Shown here in pieces: positions 1 to 7,648 of a DNA stretch of 16,145 bases. The notes under the pieces are model-generated. The model was not told the DNA's origin and searched no databases. It saw nothing but the letters and a program-made list of their open reading frames with translations. Numbering within the stretch: position 1 is the stretch's first letter; each line of letters opens with the position of its first letter. The translations under genes were made by a program, and so were the position numbers. The stretch covers positions 1 to 16,145 of the forward strand of contig CAJPTV010000048.1 of the NCBI GenBank assembly GCA_905373665.1, written 5' to 3'. This DNA is from Bacteroidia bacterium. GTDB taxonomy: Bacteria > Bacteroidota > Bacteroidia > Bacteroidales > CAJPTX01.

Positions 1-1
1 C

Positions 2-1228
2 ATCCTCATCGATGAGTATGATAAGCCTCTGTTGGAAACTGTGGAGGATGAGGCGTTGAATGAAGCGAACCGTTCGCTGCTTAAGGCTTTTTATGAGGTC
101 ATTAAGCAGTGCGATCACTACATCCGTTTTGCCTTTCTTACGGGGATTACGAAGTTTAGTAAGACTACCCTCTTTAGCGGGGTGAATAATCTGATAGACA
201 TCACCTTGCTTGATGACTACGATGCGATTTGTGGCTTTACAGAGGAGGAGCTCACCGCCTACCTCTCCCCCCAAATAGAGAAGCTTGCCAAGGCGGAAAA
301 TAGTACGGTGGAAGAGACGCGGGCACGGCTTAAGAAGGAGTATGACGGGTATTGCTTTGTAGAGGATGGTCTGCGGGTATATAACCCGTATAGTCTGCTT
401 AAGGTATTGGCTACGAGTAAGTATAAATACTATTGGTTTGAGAATGCGACGCCCTCGTATCTTGTACGTTACCTCAGAAGGATGGAGATCTTTATGCCTG
501 ATTTGGAGGATGAGCTGTTGCTTGACGCGGAGTCGCTTCAGGATTTTCGCTACAATGACGAGGACTCGGTAATCCCGCTGCTTTTCCAGTCTGGCTATCT
601 GACAATTAAGAAATATCTAGCAGAGGAGCAGATTTACCAACTAGGGTATCCGAACGAGGAGGTGCGTTTTGGGTTTCTGCAGGAGCTTTTGCCTCTTTAT
701 GTGAACATTAGACGCGACGATGTCAGGGCTACGGTGCTAAAGCTTTATAGGGCGCTTCGGAGTGGCGACATTGCGGAGGCTATGGCGCAGATCTCTGAAA
801 TCTTGGCTGGGATAATTTATGGCAACATCCCTAGTAGCGAGAAGGGGCGTCCGTTGCGAGAACAGTATTACCAATCGGTTCTTTATGCTGTTTTCCGTCT
901 GTTAGGCATTCATGCGCAAGCGGAGGTGGTGTGTGCGACGGGGCGTATTGATATGCTTGTCTTAACCCGTCAGCACGTCTATATTTTTGAGTTTAAGGTG
1001 AACACCCAAGGCTCGGCACAGGACGCTATCGATCAGATCAAGGCTCGGGAGTATTTCCATATAGTTTCTGCCGAGGGGCGTCCCGTTCACCTCGTAGGGG
1101 TGAGTTTCGACGAGAAGAGTCGTAACATCGGGGAGTGGAAGGAAGAGTGCGTGGGCGCACCGCCCGTAGTTGAGGATGGTCATGGGGGAGGGGATGGAGG
1201 CGTGAGTAATGGCGCAAAGCGTTGCTAG
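2..1228 (+). CDS. AAA-ATPase-like / PD-(D/E)XK nuclease superfamily protein, 5' end outside the window
   Basis: The reading frame is open from base 2, so the N-terminus lies upstream; a TTG at 32 is internal, not a start. The first visible residues, ILIDEYDKPLLE, form the Walker B-like segment of the AAA-ATPase-like family (PF09820 type); a sensor-like stretch FLTGITKFSKTTLFSG follows about 40 residues on. The C-terminal part has a PD-(D/E)XK core: GRIDMLVL, then YIFEFKVN about ten residues later, giving the D...E-x-K arrangement (PF08011 type). Bacteroidales carry many paralogues of this family; their role is unsettled (nuclease or defence functions have been proposed, not proven). After SRNIGEWKEE, where relatives usually end, the frame runs about 20 residues into a Gly-rich tail encoded by an intergenic repeat (1153-1200). 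The family call is firm; function is unknown. Confidence 0.85.
   Translation: MLIDEYDKPLLETVEDEALNEANRSLLKAFYEVIKQCDHYIRFAFLTGITKFSKTTLFSGVNNLIDITLLDDYDAICGFTEEELTAYLSPQIEKLAKAENSTVEETRARLKKEYDGYCFVEDGLRVYNPYSLLKVLATSKYKYYWFENATPSYLVRYLRRMEIFMPDLEDELLLDAESLQDFRYNDEDSVIPLLFQSGYLTIKKYLAEEQIYQLGYPNEEVRFGFLQELLPLYVNIRRDDVRATVLKLYRALRSGDIAEAMAQISEILAGIIYGNIPSSEKGRPLREQYYQSVLYAVFRLLGIHAQAEVVCATGRIDMLVLTRQHVYIFEFKVNTQGSAQDAIDQIKAREYFHIVSAEGRPVHLVGVSFDEKSRNIGEWKEECVGAPPVVEDGHGGGDGGVSNGAKRC
1153..1200 (+). repeat. 48-bp imperfect direct repeat, copy 1
   Basis: This copy aligns without gaps to 1420-1467 at 41 of 48 positions. Both copies start with a GGGCG-NNN-CGCCC mini-hairpin and end with GGGAGGGGATGGAGG. 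Copy 1 lies inside the 3' end of the AAA-ATPase-like gene and encodes the tail around GAPPVVEDGHGGGDGG. Weaker similarity (a TAAT followed by CAAAGCG) seems to continue beyond both copies, which suggests a decayed duplication of a roughly 270-bp unit. Confidence 0.75.
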
Positions 1229-1419
1229 AGAATGTGTCAAAACGTACATTCCCAGTCCCCTGTAGGGGTGTAGCGTGCTACACCCGCAACTCGCGGCGTA
1301 TGCCGCGCTGTGGTGATAATCGCACCCACGAATGGTAGCACCCCATATTCAGGAAACGCCTTCACGAATAGAGCGGCACGCCGTGCCGAGTTGCGGGCGA
1401 AAGTACGCTACGGCGTTAA
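1229..1419. repeat. Palindrome-rich intergenic region
   Basis: No gene is visible between 1229 and 1548; this part is dominated by inverted repeats. GAATGT/ACATTC arms (1230-1235 and 1246-1251) follow the upstream stop codon. GGGTGTAGC/GCTACACCC (1266-1274 and 1277-1285) is a perfect 9-bp palindrome with a 2-nt centre. CGCGGC/GCCGCG (1292-1297 and 1302-1307) has a GTAT loop. CGGCACG/CGTGCCG (1374-1380 and 1382-1388) has a 1-nt centre. CCCGCAACTCG (1283-1293) pairs with CGAGTTGCGGG (1387-1397) across about 90 nt, so the element could fold as a branched structure. It resembles a REP/BIME-like intergenic repeat, but I cannot name a family. Confidence 0.65.
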
Positions 1420-1467
1420 GGGCGCGCCGCCCGTGGTGAAGGAGGGTCGTGTGGGAGGGGATGGAGG
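1420..1467 (+). repeat. 48-bp imperfect direct repeat, copy 2
   Basis: This is the non-coding partner of 1153-1200, with seven mismatches over 48 bases. It begins with GGGCG-CGC-CGCCC and sits about 80 bp before the start of the secreted-protein gene at 1549. I cannot tell whether the repeat occurs elsewhere in the genome. Confidence 0.75.
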
Positions 1468-1548
1468 TTGAGGAGAGGTGTGGGGGATAATCAACAAAGC
1501 GGGTGTTTTGAAGAGGGAACTCCTTCGTTTTTTATTAGCTTTGAGGAA

Positions 1549-2526
1549 ATGAATGCTCGCAGCCTTTATCTATATTGCCTTGCTTTCTTGCTCTTTCTTT
1601 CTCCACTCTATGCGCAACAAAGGCTCACAGTAGAGGTGATGGATGTGCAAGGGAATCGATTAGCTTACCCTGAGGTCTCTGTGGGTAATTATTGGCATCG
1701 GGTCGGGAATGAGAGAGGAACGATAGAGATCCCTATCTCACCGACTGCTATAAACGACACACTTTCGGTAAAATATTTAGGGTATAGGGCTTTCAAAAGA
1801 CGGTTAGATACGGCACTGTTGTCGAAGAGTCCACTTAAGGTAAGTTTAGAGGAAGAGTCTTACCTACTCGACTCTGTGATGATTCTTCCCAACGATTTTT
1901 CTGCAGAAGAACTGTTCCAACAGCGATTGAAGAAATCGCTGCGTCTATATTCCCACCCCTTTTTCTTTGATTTACACTTTACCGTTAAGAAGGGAGAGGA
2001 GCAAGCAGCTATGACGTATACGGGGCAAGTGTTAGGACATGCGCGTCGTATGAAAATAAGCCTTGATAGCTCTAGTCTAGTTATCTCAAAGAAGACAGAG
2101 GAAATCGCTAAGGTGCTTCGTCTGCTAAAACGAACGACAGAGATTAGCCATCACTCGCTCTCCGTTTTTTGCAATAAAGAGCTACGAAAACACTTTTCGT
2201 GCTCTTACAAAGGGGAGGAAGCTAATGGTCTTGCCGTATGGGATTTCGTTGTCAAAGAACAAGAGAAAACCGTCTTGGATTTGAAAGAAGAGGAAGATTT
2301 AAGATTTCGGGTTTTCTTAGACAAAGAAGGGGTTATTGATAGGATAGGTGTGCAATTTACACCGATTGACGACACGGCATCTTATCTATTGGATGTAGAG
2401 TTTGTGCTCTTTAAGGGGAAATTAGTTCCACAAAAAGTAACAATAGATCTCATCTCCCACGCAGACAATGCGGAGACGCCGTGGTCGATTGATATTACCT
2501 ATCGTAACAACAGGAAGAGGAAATAG
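1549..2526 (+). CDS. Secreted protein with carboxypeptidase-regulatory-like domain
   Basis: A 325-residue protein starting at ATG 1549. This start is chosen because it places a clean Sec signal peptide at the N-terminus (MNARSLYLYCLAFLLFLSPLYA, cleavage likely before QQR), although the frame stays open to about 1468. Residues 28-105 look like a CarboxypepD_reg-like beta-sandwich: short strands, a GNRLAYPEVSV turn and a final KVSLEEES, as in many Bacteroidetes envelope proteins. The following LLDSVMILPNDFSAEEL segment and the beta-rich remainder resemble uncharacterised Bacteroidetes proteins that carry this domain at the N-terminus. A periplasmic or outer-membrane location is likely; no enzymatic motif is seen. 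Its base composition looks more AT-rich than parC downstream. A GAGG at 1543-1546 lies very close to the ATG. Function unknown. Confidence 0.7.
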   Translation: MNARSLYLYCLAFLLFLSPLYAQQRLTVEVMDVQGNRLAYPEVSVGNYWHRVGNERGTIEIPISPTAINDTLSVKYLGYRAFKRRLDTALLSKSPLKVSLEEESYLLDSVMILPNDFSAEELFQQRLKKSLRLYSHPFFFDLHFTVKKGEEQAAMTYTGQVLGHARRMKISLDSSSLVISKKTEEIAKVLRLLKRTTEISHHSLSVFCNKELRKHFSCSYKGEEANGLAVWDFVVKEQEKTVLDLKEEEDLRFRVFLDKEGVIDRIGVQFTPIDDTASYLLDVEFVLFKGKLVPQKVTIDLISHADNAETPWSIDITYRNNRKRK

Positions 2527-2552
2527 CCTGTCTGTTATTCCTTACTTCTTTT

Positions 2553-2560
2553 TATTTTTG
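2553..2560 (+). promoter_or_regulatory. Putative Bacteroidetes -7 element for parC-dapF
   Basis: TATTTTTG matches the Bacteroidetes -7 consensus TAnnTTTG exactly and ends 23 nt before the parC ATG. No clear -33 TTTG is present upstream. A GGAAAGG at 2571-2577 could serve as a ribosome binding site. Confidence 0.5.
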
Positions 2561-2583
2561 CCTTCCAGTAGGAAAGGTAAAGT

Positions 2584-5316
2584 ATGAACGAACAGCATCG
2601 AGACGACCAGACGTTGAAGAACGGAGAGCAGACCGAGGAAACGCAGGATTTGACCCAAGCGGTAACCCCCGAAGAGACAACAGAAGTGGCAATAGAAGAG
2701 ACCCCCGACGAGAGAACAGACGAGGGAGGGGACGAGAGCTCAGAAGAGGCTACGGCCACGGAAGCGCAGCCTCCATCTGCCAAAGCATTGGCTTTTCACG
2801 AACGCCTCTTGAGTGGCGAGCCCCGTGTGCAACTTACGGGGATGTATGAAAACTGGTTCTTGGACTATGCTTCGTACGTGATATTGGAGCGCGCCGTACC
2901 GCACTTACAAGATGGACTCAAGCCCGTGCAGCGTCGTATCCTTCACACGATGAAGGAGCTCGACGATGGGTGGTATAACAAGGTGGCGAACATCATTGGG
3001 CAGACGATGAAGTATCACCCCCATGGCGATGCCTCGATCGGCGATGCGCTCGTACAGCTCGGGCAAAAGGAGCTGCTCATTGACACGCAGGGGAACTGGG
3101 GGAATATCCTCACGGGCGACTCGGCGGCTGCGCCGCGATACATCGAGGCGCGTCTTTCCAAATTCGCCCTAGACGTTCTTTTCAACCATAAGACGACCGA
3201 CTGGATGCGGAGCTATGACGGTCGCAACCAAGAGCCAATCACCCTGCCCGTCAAGTTCCCATTGCTGTTAGCGCAGGGTGCGGAGGGGATTGCCGTCGGG
3301 TTGAAGTCGATGGTCTTACCACACAACTTTAATGAGCTTTTGGATGCTGCGGTGGCATACCTGCGCGGCGAGCCTTTTGTGCTTTACCCAGACTTTCTGA
3401 CGGGGGGGCTGGTCGACTGTAGCAAGTACTCTGACGGGCATCGCGGGGGCGTGGTGAAGGTAAGGGCGCGGATTCAGCGGCAAGACCTTCGGACGTTGGT
3501 GATTAGTGAAATCCCTTACGGGAAGGACTCGGGGAAGCTCATAGACTCCATTCGGAAGGCGAGCGAGAGTGGTAAGATTAAGATACGTAAGATTGAGGAT
3601 AATACGGCTGCCACCGCAGAGATTGTGGTGCATGTCGCGCCGGACGTCTCCGTAGACAAGACCCTCGACGCGTTGTATGCCTTTACCGACTGTGAGATCA
3701 GTATATGGCCTAACGCCTGCGTGATTTATGAAGACCGTCCGCACTTCCTGAGCGTGAGCGACATCCTCCGCTATTCGGTGGATAGTACGCAGGAGCTTTT
3801 GCGCCGTGAGCTTGAGATTCGTGCGGAGGAGCTTGAGGCAGTATGGCACTTTGCATCGCTCGAGCGGTTGTTTATTGAGAAAAGGCTCTATTTGGCGATC
3901 GAGGAGTGTGAGACATGGGAGGGGATCTTGGAGACTATCGACGAGTCGCTTAAGCCTTATCACGCGCAGTTGCGGCGTCCCGTGACACGGGAGGATATTG
4001 TCAAGCTTACGGAGATTAAGATTAAGCGCATCTCGAAGTATGACATCAAGAAGGCGGATGAGCTCTTGCGCCATACTGAGGATGAGCTCGCTACCGTAGC
4101 AGACCATTTGGCGCATCTGGTGGAGTATACCATCGCCTATTACGAGGGTATTAAGGCGAAGTATGGTACGTTGCACCCGCGCCATACCGAGGTGACGAAC
4201 TTTGAGACGATTGAGGCAACGCGCGTTGTGGCAACCAATAAGAAGCTCTATGTCGACCGTGCTGGGGGGTTCTTTGGTACGGAGCTTAAGGGGGCGGAGT
4301 TTGTGGCAGAGTGCTCTGATATTGACGAGGTGATCGTCATTCTCAAGGATGGGCGCTATATGATTTCCGTCGTTTCCGACAAGCGTTTTTTCGACAAAGA
4401 CATTCTTTATATCAACGTCTTTAACCGCAACGACCAGCGTACGATTTACAACGTGATTTATACCAATGCGCGCGAGGTGGCCTACGTGAAGCGGTGTGCT
4501 ATTACGGGGGTGATTCGCGACAAGGAGTATAACTTGACCAACGGTGAGGCGCGCTCTAAGATCCTCTACATGAGCGTAAACCCCAATGGCGAGGCTGAGT
4601 GTGTGCACGTACGTCTGTCGGGGGCGTTGCGCCTTCGCAATACGGACATTGATTTTGACTTTGGGACGCTCGCTATCAAGGGGCGCGATGCGCGGGGGAA
4701 TATCCTTACTAAGCTACGTGTGGCTTCGGTGAAGTTGAAGTCGCAAGGGCTTTCGACGCTCGGGGGGATTAAGATTTGGATAGACCGCGACATCGACCGC
4801 CTTAATACCGAGGAGCGGGGGACGTATCTCGGGGAGTTTTCGGGGGCAGACCTTGTGGCGGTGTTCTATGCTAACGGTACGTATCAGACTACGAGTTTTG
4901 ACCTCTCGACGCGCTTCGGCGAGAATATCCTGCGTATTGAGAAGTATAACCCTGGGTGCGTCTACAGTCTCGCTTTTTGGGATGCGGAGCAGGGGTTCTA
5001 TTACCTTAAACGCTTCTCGTTAGAGGAGAGTGAGGCGCCCCGTTCGTTGATAGGCGAGCATGCCAACTCGCGATTAGTGCTCTTGAGTGCCGAGGCACAT
5101 CCGCGGTTAGAAATTCGTTTTGGGGGTAAAAATCAGCATCGTGCACCTGAGGAGGTAGATGTGGAGGGCTTCATCGGCGTAAAGGGGTATAAAGCCCGCG
5201 GAAAACGCCTTACGACCTACGAGGTGGATAGGCTCGAGTGGTTACCCTCTGCCGCGCCCGATCCGTCGACCACCCCAGACGTTTTTTCAGAAGAAACCAC
5301 AGAAACGGAGGAGTAG
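2584..5316 (+). CDS. parC: DNA topoisomerase IV subunit A
   Basis: A 910-residue type IIA topoisomerase A subunit, the DNA-cleaving partner of ParE in chromosome decatenation. Residues 1-80 are an acidic Glu/Thr-rich, probably disordered extension. The core begins at WFLDYASYVILERA and has DGLKPVQRRIL, the helix KYHPHGDASIGDA and AAAPRYIEARLSK, whose Y186 is the expected catalytic tyrosine. The C-terminal part from about residue 540 is a beta-pinwheel-like repeat domain without a recognisable GyrA box (QRRGGKG), which favours ParC over GyrA. At the positions of E. coli GyrA Ser83 and Asp87 this protein has A150 and D154; from memory this ASIGD form is usual for Bacteroidetes ParC rather than a resistance mutation. 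The stop codon directly abuts the dapF start. No parE is in the window. Confidence 0.93.
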   Translation: MNEQHRDDQTLKNGEQTEETQDLTQAVTPEETTEVAIEETPDERTDEGGDESSEEATATEAQPPSAKALAFHERLLSGEPRVQLTGMYENWFLDYASYVILERAVPHLQDGLKPVQRRILHTMKELDDGWYNKVANIIGQTMKYHPHGDASIGDALVQLGQKELLIDTQGNWGNILTGDSAAAPRYIEARLSKFALDVLFNHKTTDWMRSYDGRNQEPITLPVKFPLLLAQGAEGIAVGLKSMVLPHNFNELLDAAVAYLRGEPFVLYPDFLTGGLVDCSKYSDGHRGGVVKVRARIQRQDLRTLVISEIPYGKDSGKLIDSIRKASESGKIKIRKIEDNTAATAEIVVHVAPDVSVDKTLDALYAFTDCEISIWPNACVIYEDRPHFLSVSDILRYSVDSTQELLRRELEIRAEELEAVWHFASLERLFIEKRLYLAIEECETWEGILETIDESLKPYHAQLRRPVTREDIVKLTEIKIKRISKYDIKKADELLRHTEDELATVADHLAHLVEYTIAYYEGIKAKYGTLHPRHTEVTNFETIEATRVVATNKKLYVDRAGGFFGTELKGAEFVAECSDIDEVIVILKDGRYMISVVSDKRFFDKDILYINVFNRNDQRTIYNVIYTNAREVAYVKRCAITGVIRDKEYNLTNGEARSKILYMSVNPNGEAECVHVRLSGALRLRNTDIDFDFGTLAIKGRDARGNILTKLRVASVKLKSQGLSTLGGIKIWIDRDIDRLNTEERGTYLGEFSGADLVAVFYANGTYQTTSFDLSTRFGENILRIEKYNPGCVYSLAFWDAEQGFYYLKRFSLEESEAPRSLIGEHANSRLVLLSAEAHPRLEIRFGGKNQHRAPEEVDVEGFIGVKGYKARGKRLTTYEVDRLEWLPSAAPDPSTTPDVFSEETTETEE

Positions 5317-6162
5317 ATGCTGTTTCCTTTTGAGAAGTATCATGGTGCGGGGAATGATTTCATCATCGTTCGCCGAGAGGTTCTTTTGCCCGAAATGGGG
5401 ACTATTGAGGCGGTGGTGCGTGCGGTGTGTGACCGTCATTATGGTGTGGGGGCTGATGGGTTCTTTTTGGTGAAAAAGGTTGTGGACGGACGGTGTAGGC
5501 TCGCTTTTTACAATTCGGACGGCAGTAAGGCGGCGATGTGTGGCAATGGGGCACGGTGTGTAAGTGCTTATCTATTTGCGCATTTGGGGCGAGATCGGCT
5601 GTGGTTAGAGATAGGGGCGAAGCGGGTGGAAAGTGTACTGTTGCCCAGTGGCGAGATCTCGATTCGGATGCCTGTTGAGGCGTGGGTGGAGTGGTTACCA
5701 GCTGAGGGGGGGTATCTGCTTGACACGGGGGTGCCGCACTTGGTGATGGGGTGTGAGTCGATAGCGGCGCTTCATTCCCTTGATTTGGAGGCTGTAGCGC
5801 GTCCGCTGCGTTATTCGGTCGTGGGTGACGGGAATGGCGTGAACGTCGATTTTTATGCTTATAAGGCGGGGCGTCTTGTGATGCGCACGTACGAACGAGG
5901 CGTGGAGGGGGAAACCCTAGCCTGTGGTACGGGGGCAGTGGCTGTAGCGCTCATTGCCGCTGCGGTGTATAATATCCCCTCGCCTGTGGCAGTTTACCCT
6001 CCGGGAGGGCGGTTGCGGGTACGTTTTGAACGTGTCGTGAACGCGGAGGGGGAGCTCAGTTACCGCGAAGTATTCCTTGAGGGCTGGGCGGTGCGTATTG
6101 CCCGTGGAGAGTTCTTTCTGCCCAAAAAGATTAAGAAAAAAGGAACGAGGCGAGAGGTGTAG
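5317..6162 (+). CDS. dapF: Diaminopimelate epimerase
   Basis: A 281-residue enzyme converting LL- to meso-diaminopimelate in the lysine/peptidoglycan precursor pathway; cytoplasmic and cofactor-free. The N-terminal FEKYHGAGNDFIIV is the family signature. The two catalytic cysteines are in MCGNGARCV (C75) and ETLACGTGAVAVA (C203), each starting one half of the two-domain fold. The ATG follows the parC TAG without a gap (TAGATG), and GGAGGAG inside the end of parC gives a ribosome binding site, so translation of the two genes is probably coupled. The C-terminus is a short basic tail (KKIKKKGTRREV) encoded where the gene runs 32 bp into the 3' end of the convergent lpxH-like gene. Length and motifs are otherwise normal. 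Confidence 0.95.
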   Translation: MLFPFEKYHGAGNDFIIVRREVLLPEMGTIEAVVRAVCDRHYGVGADGFFLVKKVVDGRCRLAFYNSDGSKAAMCGNGARCVSAYLFAHLGRDRLWLEIGAKRVESVLLPSGEISIRMPVEAWVEWLPAEGGYLLDTGVPHLVMGCESIAALHSLDLEAVARPLRYSVVGDGNGVNVDFYAYKAGRLVMRTYERGVEGETLACGTGAVAVALIAAAVYNIPSPVAVYPPGGRLRVRFERVVNAEGELSYREVFLEGWAVRIARGEFFLPKKIKKKGTRREV

Positions 6163-6925
6163 CGCGCTGCGTCTCGGGGAGGTATTGCTGTAGAATAAGC
6201 CCGTGCTCGTCTAGTGCAGCGAAGGTGTATTGGGAGATCCAATCGCCTAGGAGGGTGAGCGCACCTGCTGGGGCAAGGGGGTGTATCGTGGCAATGTGGA
6301 GATGCCCCATGATGTAGAACGGGACGCCGCTCGTTTGATAGTGCTGCAGGGCGAACTGTGCGACGGGTTCGGCATCGCCACGGAAGGCGTGTTGAAGGCT
6401 TTTCGTATAGCGGTTGTGGTGAGACCATGCTTGCCCAAACCGAAGGGCAGCATCTGGGTGTACGAGGTGTGCAAACAGCCACTGAAGGGGGCGCGAATGA
6501 AAGGCAGCACGCATGATGCGGAGGGGGAGCGTCATGCGTCCTAGTCCGTCGCCGTGGCAGAGGTAGAAATCGTGCCCGTAGAAGGAAAGAAGTTCGCCTT
6601 GACGATGGACGGTAGCCCCGAGTTCTTGCTCGAGGTAGTCAAACATCCAAACGTCGTGGTTGCCCGTGAATAGGTGTACGGGGATGCCCGCGGCGGTAAA
6701 TTCGGCAAGGGTGGCTAAGAAACGTACGAAGCCCTTGGGGACAACGCGTTTATATTCCCACCAAAAATCAAATATATCGCCAAGGAGGTAGAGTGCGCGC
6801 ACCGAGGGGAGAATCGTGTGTAGCCACGACACGATGATCGCTTCGCGTTCGCGGGGTGGAGTCTCTGTTTGTAGTCCAAGGTGGAAATCGGAGGCAAAGT
6901 AGATCTTTTTGTTATCGCCCTGCAT
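6131..6925 (-). CDS. lpxH: UDP-2,3-diacylglucosamine diphosphatase (LpxH-type metallophosphatase)
   Basis: A 264-residue calcineurin-like phosphoesterase with the full set of metal motifs: SDFHLG (D13, H15), GDIFDFW (D50, D53), GNHD (N89-D91), HGD (H124) and GHLH (H208, H210). Together with length and the FDFWWEY segment this fits LpxH, which hydrolyses UDP-2,3-diacylglucosamine to lipid X in lipid A synthesis at the inner membrane. The GDIFDFW signature makes a generic metallophosphatase less likely, but a paralogue cannot be excluded. Its ATG lies 14 bp inside the upstream lipoprotein gene, so the two are probably co-transcribed and translationally coupled. Its 3' end overlaps the 3' end of dapF by 32 bp on the opposite strand, leaving no room for an intergenic terminator. 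Confidence 0.85.
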   Translation of the reverse strand: MQGDNKKIYFASDFHLGLQTETPPREREAIIVSWLHTILPSVRALYLLGDIFDFWWEYKRVVPKGFVRFLATLAEFTAAGIPVHLFTGNHDVWMFDYLEQELGATVHRQGELLSFYGHDFYLCHGDGLGRMTLPLRIMRAAFHSRPLQWLFAHLVHPDAALRFGQAWSHHNRYTKSLQHAFRGDAEPVAQFALQHYQTSGVPFYIMGHLHIATIHPLAPAGALTLLGDWISQYTFAALDEHGLILQQYLPETQRATPLASFLFS

Positions 6926-7619
6926 ATTCGGTTAAGAGTTGTTGGGCAAAGTCGGCGTCTTGGTAGTAGGAGGCGAGGTCTTGTAGGATGACCCGCGCGA
7001 GGGGACGGAGCTCGGGGGTGTCAAAAAAGCGTTCTTTGCCGTCAAATTTCGCAGCTAAGGCTACGAGATTGGCTTTGGAGTAAGGTGCGTCAATGACGAA
7101 GCGTTTGAGGGCTTCGCGGGTTGTTTGTACCAGAGCGTCGTATCGTGGTTGAAAATCTACGGAGTCTGTTTGTTCTCCCTCTGTGGGGGCGGTTATCCAG
7201 CCTATCTGTTGATTGAGTAGCGCGATAGAGTCATTGAGTTGGCGGAGGATTTTATAGAGTTGCCACACACGGAGACTCTCTTGTGAGCCTGTCACTTCGT
7301 AGCTGATGGGGTGAAGGGTGAGTAGCGCCTCGTCGGTCGGCGATAGCAGGAGCAGGTAGGTCTGTGGAGAGTTCGCATGGCGTATTGCCACAAAGGTTGG
7401 TTCTTTGAGCAGGAGAGAGAGGCGCTCGGCGGCGTGAGGTGAGAAGTGTGCTTGTGTGCTCGAATCGGTGGGGGAGTAGGCGTGGCTGAGCAGCGCATAT
7501 TCGAAGCTGATGGGGCGTAGGGTGTTGTCTTGTACGCGCAGGGAGGAGTTGGGTTGTGTCTGGCATCCCCATAAAAGAGCAGAGGGAAAGAGAAGAAGTA
7601 TCCACGTTCGGGTTCTCAT
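6912..7619 (-). CDS. Lipoprotein resembling the N-terminal half of thioredoxin-family lipoproteins
   Basis: A 235-residue protein. I choose ATG 7619, because the frame upstream begins only with TTG at 7643 and because ATG 7619 gives a compact lipoprotein signal, MRTRTWILLLFPSALLWGC, with C19 as the lipidation site. The middle segment (RVWQLYKILRQLNDSIALLNQQI, then YDALVQTTREALKRFVIDAP and SKANLVALAA) resembles the alpha-helical region between the N-terminal DUF4369-like part and the thioredoxin domain of Bacteroidetes TlpA/ResA-like lipoproteins. The protein ends where the thioredoxin domain would begin and has no CxxC, so it is not a redox enzyme by itself. It overlaps lpxH by 14 bp. Envelope location is likely; function unknown. 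The link to the thioredoxin-lipoprotein family is an inference from pattern only. Confidence 0.65.
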   Translation of the reverse strand: MRTRTWILLLFPSALLWGCQTQPNSSLRVQDNTLRPISFEYALLSHAYSPTDSSTQAHFSPHAAERLSLLLKEPTFVAIRHANSPQTYLLLLSPTDEALLTLHPISYEVTGSQESLRVWQLYKILRQLNDSIALLNQQIGWITAPTEGEQTDSVDFQPRYDALVQTTREALKRFVIDAPYSKANLVALAAKFDGKERFFDTPELRPLARVILQDLASYYQDADFAQQLLTEYAGR

Positions 7620-7640
7620 CGGCTTGCGTTTTTTACGTCC

Positions 7641-7648
7641 CAAAATTA
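7641..7648 (-). promoter_or_regulatory. Putative Bacteroidetes -7 element for the lipoprotein-lpxH pair
   Basis: On the minus strand this reads TAATTTTG, an exact match to TAnnTTTG, ending 21 nt before the ATG at 7619. That spacing equals the one seen before nrdD. No convincing -33 element is visible. Confidence 0.45.

Noticed and set aside
1536..1543. TAGCTTTG as promoter for the gene at 1549
   Set aside because: It matches TAnnTTTG but ends only 5 nt before the ATG, which would put transcription start inside or after the start codon.
1468..1548. 27-codon N-terminal extension of the secreted protein from a TTG
   Set aside because: It would bury the signal peptide and overlaps the intergenic repeat border; ATG 1549 gives a normal signal sequence.
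3013..3042. Quinolone-resistance mutation in ParC (Ala at the Ser83-equivalent position)
   Set aside because: HPHGDASIGDA appears to be the ordinary Bacteroidetes ParC sequence as I recall it, so it cannot be called an acquired change.
3316..4608. Long minus-strand open frame (430 codons) inside parC
   Set aside because: It is the antisense shadow of a GC-rich gene; the parC frame is fully explained by family motifs and the shadow has none.
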